The notes beneath the pieces were generated by a model. That model saw only the letters and a program-made list of their open reading frames with translations. It was not told where the DNA came from and did no database searches. This document shows, piece after piece, positions 52,425-61,321 of a DNA stretch of 64,000 nucleotides (positions within the stretch are counted from its first letter, which is position 1; the number at the start of each line of letters is the position of its first letter). Source of the stretch: CAZUDO01 sp964618895. GTDB lineage: Bacteria > Desulfobacterota > Binatia > DP-6. A program made the position numbers and the translations under genes. The stretch is taken from positions 60,332-124,331 of the forward strand of contig CAZUDO010000058.1 of assembly GCA_964618895.1 (NCBI GenBank). The letters are read 5' to 3'.

Positions 52425-53645
52425 TCACACCCAGGGTGGTCCGATCAGGTCGAACACCAGGCCCGAGAGCAGCTTCGGGTAGAAGTAGGTCGACTTCTCC
52501 GGCATCAGCTCGCCGGCGAGACACACCGCACGCACCTCGGCCAGCGACGGGGCGTTCAGGAGGAACGCCGCCGTCGCCTCGCCCGTGGTCACGGCGGCGA
52601 TCGCCTCGTCGTCCTCGTGCGTAAACGCGAGCCCGTCGGGCCGCACGTGCAGGAGCGGCTCCAGGATGGCGCCGTGCAGGAGCGACAGGTCGAGCACCCG
52701 CACGGCAGCCGGGATGGCGCGCAGCGCGTCGGTCGTTCCCCGGCGCGCGCGGAGCCGCAGGCGGCGATCGGGCAGGACGCAGTCGATCTCGCCGGCCATG
52801 CGTGCGCGGCCGGCCGGCAGCGGCTCGACGACGAAACGCTCGCCCAGGCGGGCGACCAGCGTGGCCGCATCGAGCGCAAGCGGGCCGCGCACCAGCCGGT
52901 GCGTCGGCAGAATGACGAGCCCCTCCTGGTCCATGTTGGCGAGGAAGGCGAGCACGTTGCCGGCGCTCTCCGGGCGCCCGCGCTCCCGCCAGTACGCCAG
53001 CGCGGTCTCGTACCGATGGTGCCCGTCGGCGATGAACACCGTCTGTGGCGCGAGCGCCGCCTGCACACGCGCGATCGCGGCGGCGTCGGTCACCCGCCAC
53101 ACCCGATCGGTGTCGCCGCCGGGACGTGCGATGTCGATGAGCGGCGGCGCGGACGGCGCGCCGCCGAGCCACGCGTCGACCGACGCGCCGGGGGCGGCGT
53201 ACAGGCCGAAGATGAGGCTCAGGGTGGCGCCGGTGGCGCGCATGAGCGCCAGGCGGTCGGCCTTCGGCCCGGGGAAGGTGCGCTCGTGCGGACGCACCAC
53301 GCCGCTCGAGAACTCCTCCAGGCCGAGCCGGCAGACGATGCCCTCGCGCCGCTTCACGGTGCCGTCGTGAAGCCGGAACGTCTGCTCGTACACGTACAGC
53401 GCTGGGGCCGGATCCCGGCGCAGCACACCGGCCGCCATCCACGCGCGCAGGGTCTCGGCGGCGCTGGCGGCGCGCTCGGCTTCGCGCGCCAGGTCGAGCC
53501 GGACGACGTTGTACGGGCTGGCATCGTAGAGCGCCTGCTGCTGGGCGGGGGAGATGACGTCGTACGGGGGGGCGACGACGCGTGCCAGATCGCCGACGTG
53601 GGCCGGGTCGTAGCGCACGGCGGCGAGCGCGCGGATGACGGCCAT
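52425..53645 (-). CDS. DUF1015 family protein
   Basis: A 406-residue DUF1015 protein, recognised by APPYDVIS (about 26-33), GPKADRLALMRA, and FIADGHHRYETALAY. The family is widespread, often near serine or purine metabolism genes, and is uncharacterised; a kinase-like or SerK-like role is proposed for some relatives. Its start abuts the stop of tsaC, so it is co-translated. Confidence 0.9.
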   Translation of the reverse strand: MAVIRALAAVRYDPAHVGDLARVVAPPYDVISPAQQQALYDASPYNVVRLDLAREAERAASAAETLRAWMAAGVLRRDPAPALYVYEQTFRLHDGTVKRREGIVCRLGLEEFSSGVVRPHERTFPGPKADRLALMRATGATLSLIFGLYAAPGASVDAWLGGAPSAPPLIDIARPGGDTDRVWRVTDAAAIARVQAALAPQTVFIADGHHRYETALAYWRERGRPESAGNVLAFLANMDQEGLVILPTHRLVRGPLALDAATLVARLGERFVVEPLPAGRARMAGEIDCVLPDRRLRLRARRGTTDALRAIPAAVRVLDLSLLHGAILEPLLHVRPDGLAFTHEDDEAIAAVTTGEATAAFLLNAPSLAEVRAVCLAGELMPEKSTYFYPKLLSGLVFDLIGPPWV

Positions 53646-54236
53646 CTAGCGGGTCTCCAGAGCCGCCTGCAGCGCCGCTTCGTCGATCGGGCCGGCGCGC
53701 AGCACACGGACGCGGTCGTCCTCGACCGCCGCGACCGTCGAAGCGCCGCCAGGGAGGTCGCCGCCGTCGACATAGATGTCCACGCGATCGCCGAACCAGG
53801 CGCGGGCGTCGTCGAGCCGGCGCGGCGCCGGCTTGCCGGGCGGGTTGGCGCTCGGTGCCGTGAGCGGACCGCCCAGGGCCGCGACCAGCGCCCGGGCGAG
53901 GGGGTGGCCGGGGACGCGAACGCCGATGGTGCCGGTGCCGGCGGTGAGGGGCGCGGGCAGGTCGGAGCGCGCGGGCAATACCAGCGTGAGCGGGCCGGGC
54001 CAGAAGCAGGCGGCGAGACGGCGGGCGGGCTCGGACACGACGCGGGCGACGCGCGCCGCCATGTCGATGTCGGTCACCAGCACCAGAATGGGCTTGCCCT
54101 CGTCGCGGCCGCGGACGGCCACCAGGTGGTCGACCGCGGCGGCGGAGCTGGCGTCGGCGCCAAGGCCGTAGACGGTCTCGGTCGGGAACACGACCAGCTG
54201 GCCTGCCCGCAGTGCGGCCGCCGCCCGGTCAATCAC
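53646..54236 (-). CDS. tsaC: L-threonylcarbamoyladenylate synthase (TsaC/Sua5/YciO)
   Basis: A 196-residue YrdC-domain protein. Motifs FPTETVYGLGADA (about 17-29), GKPILVLV, and TAPSANPPGKPAP define the family that makes threonylcarbamoyl-AMP for tRNA t6A37. The short length fits TsaC or YciO rather than the longer Sua5. The conserved KxR reads RGR here. It overlaps purE by 8 bases within the purine operon. Confidence 0.88.
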   Translation of the reverse strand: MIDRAAAALRAGQLVVFPTETVYGLGADASSAAAVDHLVAVRGRDEGKPILVLVTDIDMAARVARVVSEPARRLAACFWPGPLTLVLPARSDLPAPLTAGTGTIGVRVPGHPLARALVAALGGPLTAPSANPPGKPAPRRLDDARAWFGDRVDIYVDGGDLPGGASTVAAVEDDRVRVLRAGPIDEAALQAALETR

Positions 54237-54759
54237 CGCTCTCCGGGAAGAGCTTGCGCTGCAGGCGGAGGTTCTTGCCCTCGACGCTCTCCGCCAGCTC
54301 CTTCTTGAAGCGCTCCAGGCGCTCGCGGAGCGGGCGGCTCTTCAGCGCCAGTATCTGGGCGGCCAGGATGGCGGCGTTCTCCGCCCCGGCGCGCCCGATC
54401 GCGACCGTCGCCACCGGCACGCCGGCCGGCATCTGCACCATGGCGAGGAGCGCGTCGAGGCCCTGAAGCGGCGTCGACGCCACCGGCACGGCGATCACCG
54501 GCAGCGTGGTCAACGCCGCCACCACGCCCGCCAGGTGAGCCGCGCCGCCGGCGGCCGCGATGAGCACGCCGAGCCCGCGCCGGCGCGCCCGTTCGGCGTA
54601 CTGCGTCACCACCTTCGGCGAGCGGTGCGCGGACGCCACCTGCACCTCGAACGGGATCTCGAACGCCCGCAGGCGCTCGGCCGCCGGCTCCATGGTCTCC
54701 CAATCGCTGTCGCTGCCCATCAGGATGCCGACCAGCGGCGCCCCGTCACGTCCTGCCAT
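54229..54759 (-). CDS. purE: 5-(carboxyamino)imidazole ribonucleotide mutase PurE
   Basis: A 176-residue PurE. It has MGSDSDWETM (about 14-23), VASAHRSP with the catalytic His, and AAGGAAHLAGVVAALTTLPV. It converts N5-CAIR to CAIR in de novo purine synthesis. The partner PurK is not seen in the window, so the enzyme could be class II, or purK is elsewhere. It overlaps purD by 14 bases. Confidence 0.95.
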   Translation of the reverse strand: MAGRDGAPLVGILMGSDSDWETMEPAAERLRAFEIPFEVQVASAHRSPKVVTQYAERARRRGLGVLIAAAGGAAHLAGVVAALTTLPVIAVPVASTPLQGLDALLAMVQMPAGVPVATVAIGRAGAENAAILAAQILALKSRPLRERLERFKKELAESVEGKNLRLQRKLFPESGD

Positions 54760-56050
54760 TCGCTCCGTCCTTCCGGGCGGCGCGCGCCAGCGCGCGATGC
54801 CCGATGTCGCGCCGGTAGTGCATCCCCGGCCAGTGGATGTGCTCGATCGCGCCGTACGCTTCCGCCACCGCGCCCTCGAGCGTGCCGCCGAGCGCGGTCA
54901 CGCCGAGCACCCGCCCGCCGTCGGTGACCACCGCCCCGTCGGCGCGCCGTGTGCCGGCGTGGAACACCTTGCCGTGCTGCCAGTCGTCGAGCCGCTCGAG
55001 TCCGGTGATCGGCCGTCCCTTGTCGACCGCGCCGGGGTAGCCCTCGGCGGAGAGGACCACGCACACCGCCGGGCGCGGGTCCCAGTCGATCGTCGTGCCG
55101 GCCAGCCGCCCGCTGCACGCGCGCAGCATCAGGTCCACCAGGTCGGAGCGCAGGCGGGCGAGGATGACCTGCGCCTCCGGGTCGCCGAAGCGGACGTTGA
55201 ACTCGAGCACCTTGGCGCGGTCGCCCTGCACCATCAGACCAGCGTACAGCACGCCGGTGTATGGCACGCCGCGCCGGCCGAGCCCGCGCACGACCGGTTC
55301 CATCACCTCGCGCATGACGCGTTTGTGCAGGGCGGAGGTCAGCACCGGCGCGGGCGAGTAGGCGCCCATGCCGCCGGTGTTGGCGCCCTGGTCGCCGTCG
55401 TGGACGCGCTTGTGGTCCTGCGAACTCACCAGCGGCAGGATGGTGGTGCCGTCGGTCAGCGCCATGAAGGAGACCTCTTCACCCTCGAGGAACTCTTCCA
55501 CCACAACGGTCGCCCCGGCGTCGTCGAAGATGCGTCCGCGCATGAGCTTGTCGACCGCGTCGAGCGCCGCCTCGACCGTCTGGCAGATGAACACGCCCTT
55601 CCCCGCCGCCAGGCCGTCGGCCTTGACCACCACCGGCGCGCCCACCTCGCGCACGTAGCGCGCCGCCTCGTCGGCGTCCGTGAACGCGCCGAAGAACGCC
55701 GTCGGCACTTCGAGCTGGCGGAGCAGCTCCTTGGTGAACGCCTTCGAGCCCTCCAGACGTGCCGCGGCGGCGCTCGGGCCAAAGGCGACCAGGCCGGCGT
55801 CGCGGAAGCGGTCGACCAGCCCCATGGTGAGCGGCAGCTCGGGGCCGACGACGGTCAGGTCGACGCCGCGCTCCTTCGCCAGGCGGACGAGGCCGCGCAG
55901 GTCGTCGGCCGCCACCGGCACGCACTCCGCCTCGGCCGCGATGCCCGCGTTGCCCGGCGCGCACAGCACGGCCTCCGCCTGCGGGCTCTGGCGGAGCTTC
56001 CACACCAAAGCGTGCTCGCGCCCGCCGCTGCCGACCACCAGGACGCGCAT
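54746..56050 (-). CDS. purD: Phosphoribosylamine-glycine ligase PurD
   Basis: A 434-residue ATP-grasp GAR synthetase. It begins MRVLVVGSGGREHALVWKL, has the ATP-grasp loop around VVVKADGLAAGKGVFI and the FNVRFGDPEAQ motif. It joins glycine to phosphoribosylamine. It sits between purH and purE in the operon with 3-base and minus-14-base spacing. Confidence 0.96.
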   Translation of the reverse strand: MRVLVVGSGGREHALVWKLRQSPQAEAVLCAPGNAGIAAEAECVPVAADDLRGLVRLAKERGVDLTVVGPELPLTMGLVDRFRDAGLVAFGPSAAAARLEGSKAFTKELLRQLEVPTAFFGAFTDADEAARYVREVGAPVVVKADGLAAGKGVFICQTVEAALDAVDKLMRGRIFDDAGATVVVEEFLEGEEVSFMALTDGTTILPLVSSQDHKRVHDGDQGANTGGMGAYSPAPVLTSALHKRVMREVMEPVVRGLGRRGVPYTGVLYAGLMVQGDRAKVLEFNVRFGDPEAQVILARLRSDLVDLMLRACSGRLAGTTIDWDPRPAVCVVLSAEGYPGAVDKGRPITGLERLDDWQHGKVFHAGTRRADGAVVTDGGRVLGVTALGGTLEGAVAEAYGAIEHIHWPGMHYRRDIGHRALARAARKDGANGRT

Positions 56051-56053
56051 GTG

Positions 56054-57604
56054 CTAGTGGCGAAAGTGGCGCACGGTGGTGAACACCATGGCGACGTTGT
56101 GGGCGTCGGCGGCGCGGATCACCTCAGCGTCGCGCGCGCTGCCGCCGGGCTGGATGACCGCCGTGACGCCGCCGGCGATCGCCTCTTCGAGGCCGTCGGG
56201 GAACGGGAAGAAGGCGTCGCTGCCGAGCACCGAGCCTTTGAGGGACATGCCGAGCCGCTCGGCCCGGGCGCGCGCGTTCCGCACCGGCTCGACGCGCGAG
56301 GTCTGGCCGCCGCCGAGGGCCAGCGTGCGGTCGGCGGTGGTGAACACGATGGCGTTCGACTTGACGTGCTTGACGACCCGCCACGCAAAGCCGAGGGCGC
56401 GCAGCTCGCCCGGGGTGGGCGCGCGTTTGGTCACCACCGTGGCGGCGGCCGGGTCTTCCATGGCGCGATCGGCGTCCTGCACCAGCATGCCGCCGGCGAC
56501 GCTCCGCGCCGCCGTTGTCCGCGGTACGGCGTCGGGACGCCACAGGACCAACCGGCGGTTCTTCTTCTGCTTGAGAAGCGCCAGCGCGTCGGGCTCGAAG
56601 GCGGGCGCGATCAACACCTCGGTGAACAGCTCGTCCACCGCCTTGGCGAGCGCCAAGGTCCACGGGCGGGTGGAGACCACGATGCCGCCGAAGGGCGACT
56701 CGGGGTCGGTGGCGAGCGCACGGTCCCAGGCCTCGAGCGCGGTCTCGCCGAGGCCTACCCCGCACGGCGTGTTGTGCTTCAGGATGGCGATCGCCGCCCG
56801 GGCATCGGCGCGGAACTCCTCCGCCAACGCGACCGCCGCATCGAGGTCGACCACGTTGTTGTAGGACAGCTCCTTGCCGTGCAGCGGCTCGAACACCTTG
56901 AGCACGTCCCCGTACAAGGCCGCCGCCTGGTGCGGATTCTCGCCGTAACGCATGTCGAGCACCTTGCGACCGCCCCAGTGGAAGCTGGCGCCGTAGCGCG
57001 GGCCCTCGGCGTCGCCCAGCTGCCCGAGCCAGTCGGCGATGGCGCCGTCGTAGCAGGCGGTGACACAGAACACCTTCTGCGCCAGCCGGCGGTTGGTGGT
57101 CGCCGACACGGCGCCGCCGGCGGCGTCCATCTCGGCCAGCACGTCGGCGTAGTCGGCGGGGTCGACCACGACGGTCACGTCGGCGTGGTTCTTGGCCGCC
57201 GAGCGCAGCATGGACGGCCCGCCGATGTCGATCTGCTCGATGGCCTCGGCGAGCGTGACGCCCGGCTTGGCGACCGTCTCGCGGAAGGGATAGAGGTTGA
57301 CCACCACCAGGTCGATCGGCTCGATGCCGTGCTGGCGCATCGCCTCGACGTGCGCAGGCACGTCGCGCCGGCCGAGGAGCCCGCCGTGGATCTTCGGGTG
57401 CAGCGTCTTCACGCGCCCGTCCATCATCTCCGGGAAGCCGGTGTAGTCACTCACCTGCGTGACCGGAATGCCGGCCTCGGCGAGCAAGCTGGCCGTCCCG
57501 CCGGTGGACAGGATGTGCACGTCGTGCCGTGCCAGCCCGCGCGCCAGCTCCACCACGCCGCGCTTGTCGTGGACGCTCACCAGCGCCCGCCGGATGCTAG
57601 CCAT
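56054..57604 (-). CDS. purH: Bifunctional AICAR formyltransferase / IMP cyclohydrolase PurH
   Basis: A 516-residue PurH. The N-terminal cyclohydrolase domain begins ALVSVHDKRGVVELARGL and has STGGTASLL; the formyltransferase domain has LRYGENPHQAAALY and the catalytic KHNTPCGVG. It performs the last two steps to IMP. It overlaps alr by 8 bases. Confidence 0.96.
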   Translation of the reverse strand: MASIRRALVSVHDKRGVVELARGLARHDVHILSTGGTASLLAEAGIPVTQVSDYTGFPEMMDGRVKTLHPKIHGGLLGRRDVPAHVEAMRQHGIEPIDLVVVNLYPFRETVAKPGVTLAEAIEQIDIGGPSMLRSAAKNHADVTVVVDPADYADVLAEMDAAGGAVSATTNRRLAQKVFCVTACYDGAIADWLGQLGDAEGPRYGASFHWGGRKVLDMRYGENPHQAAALYGDVLKVFEPLHGKELSYNNVVDLDAAVALAEEFRADARAAIAILKHNTPCGVGLGETALEAWDRALATDPESPFGGIVVSTRPWTLALAKAVDELFTEVLIAPAFEPDALALLKQKKNRRLVLWRPDAVPRTTAARSVAGGMLVQDADRAMEDPAAATVVTKRAPTPGELRALGFAWRVVKHVKSNAIVFTTADRTLALGGGQTSRVEPVRNARARAERLGMSLKGSVLGSDAFFPFPDGLEEAIAGGVTAVIQPGGSARDAEVIRAADAHNVAMVFTTVRHFRH

Positions 57605-58736
57605 CGAACGCCTCCACGTACCGGCGCGGCACGCGCCGGCCGACGGACGTGAGCACCTCGTACGAGATGGTGTCGCACCAGCCGGCGAGCTCGTCGGCGC
57701 CGACGGCCGCGCCGCGTTCCGGCCCGAACACGGTCACCGGCTCGCCCGCCGTCACGCCCGGCACGTCGGTCACGTCGATCATGACGTGATCCATGCACAC
57801 CCGACCGGCCACCGGCGCGCGCTGGCCGCGCACCAGCACGCTGGCCCGGTTCGACGCCAGGCGATGGTAGCCGTCGGCGTAGCCGAGCGGCAGGACGGCG
57901 ATCGCGCTCTCGCGCGCGGTGACGAACGCGCCACCGTAGCCGACGGGCGTCGCGGGCGACACCCGGCGCACCTGTGTCACGCGCGTCGTGAGCCGCAGCG
58001 CCGGTCGTACCGCCGCTCGCGCCGTCAGGTGCGTCGCCGGCGCGTAGCCGTACAGCATGAGGCCCGGACGCACCATCGTGAAGTGTGCCGCGGGGGCGGC
58101 CAGCACGGCGGCGCTGTTGGCGAGGTGGACGAGCGGCGGGCGGATTCCGGCCGTCGCCAGCGCCTCGACGGCCTCGCGGAAGCGTTCCGTCTGGGCACGC
58201 GCCTGCACGGTCTCGACCGCATCGGCGGAGGCGAAGTGCGAAAACACCCCGGCCGTCTCGATGCCGACCAGGTCGCGCAGGGCCTCCCCGAACGCACGCA
58301 CGTCGGCCAGGTTGAGCCCGAGGCGGGTCATGCCGGTGTCGACCTTGACGTGCGCCGCCACGGTGCGCCCGACGGCGCGCCCGGCCGCCGCCAACACGCG
58401 CGCGCTGTCGAGACTCCACACGGCCACCGCCAGGTCGTGCGCCACCACCCGCCCCTCTTCGCCCGGGAACGCCCCCCCCAGGACCACGATCGGCTGTGTG
58501 ATATTGGCGCGGCGAAGCTCCATCCCTTCGTCGACCAGCGACACGCCGAGCGCCACCGCCCCGCCCTCGAGGAACGCCCGTGCCGCCGCCACCGCGCCGT
58601 GGCCGTACCCGTCGGCCTTCACCACCGCCATCACGCCCACCCCGGGGCCCACCAGCTCGCCCGCCCGGCGACAGTTGGCGCGCAGGGCGGATACACTCAC
58701 CTCGGCGACCGTGGGCCTTCCATGGGGATCAGACAT
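57597..58736 (-). CDS. alr: Alanine racemase
   Basis: A 379-residue PLP enzyme making D-alanine for peptidoglycan. The PLP lysine is K40 in VVKADGYGHGA; HVKVDTGMTRLG, VRPGLMLYGY and the catalytic Tyr in PVGYGGAF are all present. It is the first gene of a seven-gene operon (alr, purH, purD, purE, tsaC, DUF1015, SDR) and is divergent from thiS. Confidence 0.95.
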   Translation of the reverse strand: MSDPHGRPTVAEVSVSALRANCRRAGELVGPGVGVMAVVKADGYGHGAVAAARAFLEGGAVALGVSLVDEGMELRRANITQPIVVLGGAFPGEEGRVVAHDLAVAVWSLDSARVLAAAGRAVGRTVAAHVKVDTGMTRLGLNLADVRAFGEALRDLVGIETAGVFSHFASADAVETVQARAQTERFREAVEALATAGIRPPLVHLANSAAVLAAPAAHFTMVRPGLMLYGYAPATHLTARAAVRPALRLTTRVTQVRRVSPATPVGYGGAFVTARESAIAVLPLGYADGYHRLASNRASVLVRGQRAPVAGRVCMDHVMIDVTDVPGVTAGEPVTVFGPERGAAVGADELAGWCDTISYEVLTSVGRRVPRRYVEAFDG

Positions 58737-58773
58737 GCGTGCGACAGCACGGGGATATCAACGGCCGCCGCGG

Positions 58774-58802
58774 TTGTCACCCCTCCCGCGAGGGGCTATC
58801 GT
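58774..58802 (+). promoter_or_regulatory. thiSGE promoter with palindromic spacer
   Basis: TTGTCA (58774-58779), 17-base spacer, TATCGT (58797-58802). The spacer is itself the palindrome CCCCTC-CCGC-GAGGGG (58780/1-58796). The transcript would start near 58809, so the GTG at 58812 is almost at its 5' end; I see no TPP riboswitch. Confidence 0.5.
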
Positions 58803-58811
58803 CCGCGCGCG

Positions 58812-59012
58812 GTGCAGGTGATGGTGAACGACGAGCCGCGTGACGTGCGCGACGACGCCACCGTCGCCGACCTGGTCACCGGCCTCGGGCTCGGGGCCCG
58901 GCGCGTGGCGGTGGAAGTGAACCGCACGGTCGTGCCGCGCGTCGAGCACGGCGCGTGGCACCTCACCGCCGGCGACCGGATCGAGATCATCCATTTCGTG
59001 GGAGGCGGGTGA
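58812..59012 (+). CDS. thiS: Sulfur carrier protein ThiS
   Basis: A 66-residue ubiquitin-like sulfur carrier for the thiazole of thiamin. It begins VQVMVNDEPRDV from GTG and ends FVGGG; the terminal Gly-Gly is the thiocarboxylate site. An ATG at 58821 is an alternative start. It is followed after one base by thiG. Confidence 0.9.
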   Translation: MQVMVNDEPRDVRDDATVADLVTGLGLGARRVAVEVNRTVVPRVEHGAWHLTAGDRIEIIHFVGGG

Positions 59013-59013
59013 G

Positions 59014-59787
59014 GTGACGGATCCCCTGGTCCTGGCCGGGCGCGAGTACCGCTCCCGCCTGATCGTCGGCACCGGCAAGTACGCCTCGTTCGCCGAGACG
59101 CGCCGGGCGATCGACGCCTCGGGCGCCGACATCGTCACCGTCGCCGTCCGGCGCGTGAACATCACCGACCCCACCAAGGAGAACCTGCTCGACCACGTGC
59201 CACCCGACCGCTTCACTATCCTGCCCAACACCGCCGGCTGCTACACGGCCGAGGACGCCATCCGCACCTGCCGGCTGGCGCGCGAGGCCGGCATCGGCAC
59301 GCTGGTCAAGCTGGAGGTGATCGGCGACGACAAGACGCTCTTCCCCGACGTGCCCGCCACTCTGGAGGCGGCGCGCGTCCTGGTGAAGGAAGGCTTCCAG
59401 GTACTGCCCTACATCATGGACGACCCGGTCGCCTGCAAGCGCCTGGAAGACATCGGCTGCGTCGCCGTGATGCCGCTGGCGGCGCCGATCGGCTCGGGGC
59501 TCGGCATCCGCAACCCCTACAACCTGCGCATCATCCTGGAGCAGGCGCACGTGCCGGTGATCGTCGATGCGGGCGTCGGCACCGCGTCGCACGCCGCCGA
59601 GGCGATGGAGCTCGGCTGCGACGCCGTCCTGATGAACACCGCGATTGCGGGGGCGAAGGATCCGCTCCTCATGGCCGAGGCGATGCGCCTCGGGGTCGAG
59701 GCCGGGCGGAAGGCGTTCCTGGCCGGGCGGATTCCCGAGAAGCTCTACGCCACCGCGTCGAGTCCGCTCACGGGGGTGATCCGGTAG
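59014..59787 (+). CDS. thiG: Thiazole synthase ThiG
   Basis: A 257-residue ThiG, starting GTG. It has LIVGTGKYASF, LVKLEVIGDDKTLFPD, the Schiff-base Lys in the VKLE block, MPLAAPIGSGLGI and VDAGVGTASHAAEAMELG. It builds thiazole phosphate from DXP, ThiS-thiocarboxylate and dehydroglycine. It overlaps the beginning of the thiE frame. Confidence 0.95.
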   Translation: MTDPLVLAGREYRSRLIVGTGKYASFAETRRAIDASGADIVTVAVRRVNITDPTKENLLDHVPPDRFTILPNTAGCYTAEDAIRTCRLAREAGIGTLVKLEVIGDDKTLFPDVPATLEAARVLVKEGFQVLPYIMDDPVACKRLEDIGCVAVMPLAAPIGSGLGIRNPYNLRIILEQAHVPVIVDAGVGTASHAAEAMELGCDAVLMNTAIAGAKDPLLMAEAMRLGVEAGRKAFLAGRIPEKLYATASSPLTGVIR

Positions 59788-60392
59788 CTCCCCGGCTGGT
59801 CCTGGTCACCGACCGGCACGCGACCGCCGGGCGCGACCTGGTCGAGATGGTGACAGCCGCCGTCGACGCCGGCTGTCCTGCCGTGCAGCTGCGCGAGAGG
59901 GATCTGCCCGGCGGGCCGCTGTTCGCGCTCGCGGAGCGGTTGCGGGTGGTGACGGCGCGGGCGGGGGCGCTCCTGTTCGTGAACGACCGCGTCGACGTGG
60001 CGATCGCGGTCGGGGCGGACGGCGTGCACCTGGGTGGGGGGTCGATGCCGATCGCCGTGGCGCGCGGCCTGCTGTCTGGCGATGGGGTGATCGGCGTTTC
60101 CACGCACTCCACCGAGGAGGTGGCCGCCGCCGCGACGGCGGATTTCGTCTTCTTCGGGCCGGTCTTTGCGACGCCGAGCAAGGCGGCCTTCGGGCCGCCG
60201 CAGGGGGTCGAGCGTCTGCGCGCGGCGGTTCTGGCCACACCGGTGCCCGTGCTGGCGATCGGCGGCATCGGGGTCGCGGAGGTGTCGGCGGTCCGGGCGG
60301 CCGGAGCCGCGGGGGTGGCGGTGATCCGCGCCGTGCTTGGGGCGGCGGATCCCGGACGGGTGACGCACGACCTGCTCGCGGCGCTGGCGTGA
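59787..60392 (+). CDS. thiE: Thiamine-phosphate synthase ThiE with non-canonical start
   Basis: Residues from 59787 read APRLVLVTDRHATAGRD then EMVTAAVDAGCPAVQLRERD, the normal ThiE N-terminus and first strand. GVSTHSTEEV and FFGPVFATPSK follow. No ATG, GTG or TTG lies in frame before 59847, which would lose the conserved LVTDR strand; a GTA at 59784 or CTG at 59796 would be needed. The coordinates start at the first open codon that fits. It condenses thiazole and pyrimidine units. Confidence 0.85.
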   Translation, partial: APRLVLVTDRHATAGRDLVEMVTAAVDAGCPAVQLRERDLPGGPLFALAERLRVVTARAGALLFVNDRVDVAIAVGADGVHLGGGSMPIAVARGLLSGDGVIGVSTHSTEEVAAAATADFVFFGPVFATPSKAAFGPPQGVERLRAAVLATPVPVLAIGGIGVAEVSAVRAAGAAGVAVIRAVLGAADPGRVTHDLLAALA

Positions 60393-60641
60393 GGTGACCA
60401 ACGCTTGGCATCGCGGAGGCAATGGCGGCTGTCGCGATTAGACTGACCGGCTCTGCCGCATAACGCGCCCGCCCACGGCGCGGCGTAGAGGGCGACTCCG
60501 AAGCTGCGTTAATGGGTTCCCCGGACTTCCCGGTGAACGCGGTCCGGTGCTACATGGGCGGGGGCCCGGGATTATGCGGGTCAGTCGATTTGTTGTTAGA
60601 CGCCACGGGGAGCCTTCCGGTAGAGGATAACTCGGGGAGAT
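60393..60641. other. Intergenic stretch before the cassette-like region
   Basis: This 249-base non-coding stretch contains TAACGC (60461-60466) facing GCGTTA (60506-60511) and a GTTAGAC site at 60595-60601. It may be a degenerate attC-like end. I see no gene here. Confidence 0.5.
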
Positions 60642-61115
60642 ATGAAGGCGAACCTGTACGTCGAGACCACGATCGTGAGCTACCTTGCCGCGCGCCCGAG
60701 CCGTGACACGATCGTGGCGGCGCACCAACAGATCACGCGCGATTGGTGGAGGCTGCGGCGGAAGCGCTTCGCCCTCTACTGTTCCCAGCTGGTCGTTCGC
60801 GAGGCTGGGGCGGGTGATCGCACCGCGGCGGCGCGCCGCCTGGCACTCCTCAGAGCACTGCCGCTTCTCGAGATCACCCCCTTGGCCGAGGAGGTCGCGC
60901 GGGCCTTGCTCCACGTTGGTGCGATTCCGAGGAAGGCCACCGAGGATGCACTTCACGTTGCACTGGCCGCGGCGCATGGGATGGAGTACCTGCTGACTTG
61001 GAACTGCAAGCACATCGCCAACGCCGAGATTCGAGCAGCTGTGGCAGCCGTGTGCGACGCGAACGGCTGTGAAGCGCCGGTGATTTGTACGCCGGAGGAA
61101 CTGATGGGAGCTTGA
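60642..61115 (+). CDS. PIN-domain protein (VapC-like toxin)
   Basis: A 157-residue PIN-fold protein. Acidic positions are in LYVETTIVSYL (Glu), CSQLVVREAGAG (Glu), EDALHVALAAAHG (Asp/Glu) and the tail EYLLTWNCKHIANAEI, matching a distinct PIN group often found with a small downstream partner. GGGGAG precedes the ATG. It is followed 2 bases later by a 58-residue gene, the likely antitoxin. Confidence 0.82.
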   Translation: MKANLYVETTIVSYLAARPSRDTIVAAHQQITRDWWRLRRKRFALYCSQLVVREAGAGDRTAAARRLALLRALPLLEITPLAEEVARALLHVGAIPRKATEDALHVALAAAHGMEYLLTWNCKHIANAEIRAAVAAVCDANGCEAPVICTPEELMGA

Positions 61116-61117
61116 AG

Positions 61118-61294
61118 ATGCGCAAGGATCCGATTGTCGAAGAGGTGCGCCGCGCCCGCAACCAGCATGCGGCGAAGCTACGATACGATCTGGACGCGAT
61201 CTGCCGCGACCTGAAGGAAGAAGAGCAGCAGGGACGGCGGAAGCTCGTGTCGCTCCCGCCGAGAAGAGCCGTCCGCTCCTCGAAGAGTGCCTAA
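61118..61294 (+). CDS. Small 58-residue partner, probable antitoxin
   Basis: Starts MRKDPIVEEVRRARNQHAAK then LRYDLDAICRDLKEEEQ, a pattern typical of small proteins paired with PIN toxins. GGGAG lies 7 bases before the ATG at 61118. Its TAA stop is formed inside the GCCTAAC of the palindrome at 61289, which is common for genes ending in attC sites. Function by association only. Confidence 0.75.
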   Translation: MRKDPIVEEVRRARNQHAAKLRYDLDAICRDLKEEEQQGRRKLVSLPPRRAVRSSKSA

Positions 61295-61310
61295 CGGCCA
61301 GTCGTTAGGC
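61289..61310 (+). repeat. attC-like GCCTAAC / GTTAGGC palindrome
   Basis: GCCTAAC (61289-61295) and GTTAGGC (61304-61310) match the R'' and R' core sites of integron attC sites exactly but are only 8 bases apart, far shorter than a normal attC (at least about 57). It may be a deletion remnant or coincidence. It separates the toxin pair from the next gene. Confidence 0.45.
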
Positions 61311-61321
61311 AGCGGCAAGAG

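Noticed and set aside
58737..58811. TPP riboswitch before thiS
   Set aside because: The 75-base gap is too short and has no conserved TPP aptamer core.
60438..61013. A 191-codon minus frame
   Set aside because: Overlaps the PIN toxin gene, which has conserved acidic motifs and a ribosome site.
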